In this document: positions 7,301 through 7,668 of the stretch, piece by piece
Numbering within the stretch: position 1 is the stretch's first letter
Layout of the letters: the number at the start of each line of letters is the position of its first letter
Source: an uncultured Candidatus Nitrosopelagicus sp.
GTDB lineage: Archaea > Thermoproteota > Nitrososphaeria > Nitrososphaerales > Nitrosopumilaceae
Assembly (NCBI GenBank): GCA_937896695.1
Contig: CALBOT010000040.1
Span: 1-7,668 of the forward strand
Reading direction: 5' to 3'
Length of the DNA: 7,668 bases
Made by a program: the position numbers and the translations under genes
Notes under the pieces: generated by a model
What the model was told of the DNA's origin: nothing
What the model saw: only the letters and a program-made list of their open reading frames with translations
Databases searched by the model: none

Positions 7301-7580
7301 CTTGTAATTCAACTGGTAATCCTTGGGTATCCCATCCTGCATTGAAAATAACTTTGTTTCCTGATAATACATTGTATCTGTACCATAAATCTTTGAAAAC
7401 TCTTCCTCTTAGGTGTCCTGCATGTGGAATTCCGTTCATTGTAGGAGGTCCTTCAATAAACATTATCTCATTTTTTTTATTTCCGTCTTGCTGAATTAAT
7501 TTTTCAATATCTCTATCTATCAAATCATTCTGAACATTTTTTTCAATTTGTTTAATATCGAATTTTTCAACGAGTTCCAT
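4380..7580 (-). CDS. ileS: Isoleucyl-tRNA synthetase
   Basis: This class I synthetase charges tRNA-Ile with isoleucine in the cytoplasm; 1066 residues fits the long archaeal/eukaryal-like type. The catalytic Rossmann fold has HAGH (53-56) as the HIGH signature inside GPPTMNGIPHAGHLRG, and KMSKS (599-603) after LDENGN. CP1 editing-domain motifs are VWTTMPFTLVTDAM (221-234), the threonine-rich part, and GSGLVHLSPANGEED (322-336), with D336 where the family has its hydrolytic-site aspartate. Also seen are WCISRERFWGCPIPVW (453-468), DTWHNSGSAP (527-536) and EGIDQTRGW (556-564). Cysteine pairs for zinc are C182/C185, C399/C402, C470/C473 and C512/C515. The C-terminal part has the tRNA-binding helical domain (about 690-840, with KRRWPL at 832-837) and an extra domain to the end. 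Leu and Val synthetases are relatives, but the motif set and length favour Ile. A box A 25.5 bases before the ATG at 7580 supports this start and a leaderless mRNA. Confidence 0.95.
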   Translation of the reverse strand: MELVEKFDIKQIEKNVQNDLIDRDIEKLIQQDGNKKNEIMFIEGPPTMNGIPHAGHLRGRVFKDLWYRYNVLSGNKVIFNAGWDTQGLPVELQAEKELGIENGKSDIRSTEDIEKLVAECKSIVQKYHSKWVEVDKLIGMSFNQDKAYWTYKDEFIEKEWQLMKKAFENGIMTEGFRVVAYCPSCQTSLSHSEVNQGYDMVKDPSLYYKVKLAEEEKFLIVWTTMPFTLVTDAMVGVNPKEEYVEILVEGEIWIVGKTRLEDFMAEIKIEEYEIKRTFLGNEMEGKKYIHPLLDEIPKLAEISKQENYHVTVAENFVDVNAGSGLVHLSPANGEEDNNIAMKRNVTVFCPIDDEVKFTEDAGKYAGLFVRDADEKLVQSVKDRNALVKIGKIKHKYPLCWRCNHGLVWLARREYFYILDKLGDKAIKAAEDVEYFFDQPKNRFLEIIKEKHPWCISRERFWGCPIPVWKCNDCENMEQLFSRKEIVESAIELPDGENFELHRPWIDKIKIKCKKCSGVMEREEFVLDTWHNSGSAPIASLDESTYKEKIPAPFFTEGIDQTRGWAYTLLIENVIYNNAPVSPYKSFLFQGHVLDENGNKMSKSKGNVLEAKELLETYPVDLVRFYFMWKASPIEPLNFSTKELMSRPYQVISTLYHLHTFYKQNSEYDKFNLKESTIEWAKKNNLLTAPDVWLLSKLQRMIERTTETNDSCRFHESAKSIEDFLINSLSQIYIPIIKSELWDEDDSKKDRRFTIYAILAKTLKTINILIHPFAPFTSQYLYKSIFSEKENILLESWPKVDSSLIDEKVETAFDLLKETVSITSAARMKGKLKRRWPLNQAMICVNKGEKQVLDSLSELVKSQMNIQNYEIFEIDNSEGIEQYIELKENGLPVVPKIELERSAIGPKAKQDMGKLLKMFSETDPESIIDELKKNNNYTFQIGENSVVLDKEDFIVDFEVNEKYQFAKRQNLIVIISLERDNEMMSKGLIKDLARRIQTLRKEKGYNPTDILEKASILELDEESLNLIKDKTEDIAFLVRVKNVDFTESCKNYKDDDIDGLKIRIAVE

Positions 7581-7609
7581 CTATCGTTTGAAAAGATATT
7601 TCATATAAA
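7581..7609 (-). promoter_or_regulatory. Box A promoter of ileS
   Basis: TTTATATG on the minus strand (7609-7602) is centred 25.5 bases before the ileS ATG and is close to the archaeal TATA consensus. The AG immediately before the ATG is not a Shine-Dalgarno motif. Transcription is predicted to begin at the start codon. No T-box-like leader is present or would fit. Confidence 0.6.
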
Positions 7610-7668
7610 ATCTCTTAGTTAAAGATTCACTGATATTATAAAACGAAATTTGTGACTAGAAATTGTAT

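Noticed and set aside
1..7668. Mobile element, CRISPR array, phage or defence system
   Set aside because: No repeat-spacer pattern, transposase, integrase or terminal repeats are visible; the genes are core translation and metabolism genes plus one transporter, one J protein and one unknown, with even base composition.

Overview
The window looks like a piece of an archaeal chromosome, most probably an AT-rich marine ammonia-oxidising thaumarchaeon (Nitrososphaerota, Nitrosopumilus-like). The grounds are: an archaeal/eukaryal-only ribosomal protein (eL40); an isoleucyl-tRNA synthetase of the long 1066-residue type with archaeal-like motif variants; heavy AT bias; and five genes each preceded by a TATA-like box A centred about 25-27 bases before the ATG, with no room for a Shine-Dalgarno leader. 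That spacing is what leaderless archaeal mRNAs show. The lineage is inferred from overall character, not from a database search.

Layout. Plus strand, left: the C-terminal part of an Nramp-type divalent metal transporter, cut by the left edge (2-565), then a J-domain protein whose HPD tripeptide reads HAD (610-1716). Minus strand, everything else, in transcription order from the right: ileS (7580-4380), a 109-residue protein of unknown function (4304-3975), sucC (3937-2831) and sucD (2834-1920), overlapping by four bases, and the 55-codon gene for ribosomal protein eL40 (1887-1720). The eL40 gene is easily missed because of its size. It meets the J-domain gene tail to tail with only three bases between the stop codons.

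Function. The minus-strand block joins translation (IleRS, eL40) with central carbon metabolism (succinyl-CoA synthetase). If the host is a thaumarchaeon, SucCD works at the succinyl-CoA node shared by the citric acid cycle and the 3-hydroxypropionate/4-hydroxybutyrate CO2 fixation cycle. The sucC promoter carries a perfect 7-bp inverted repeat between box A and the predicted transcription start, a good candidate operator. There is no mobile element, CRISPR array, tRNA, rRNA or evident integration scar. Apart from the 88 bases at the right edge, all intergenic gaps are under 80 bases. The region is ordinary core chromosome; the points worth a second look are the HAD J-domain protein with its unrecognised C-terminal domain, the sucC operator candidate, the tail-to-tail junction, and the unknown 109-residue protein.
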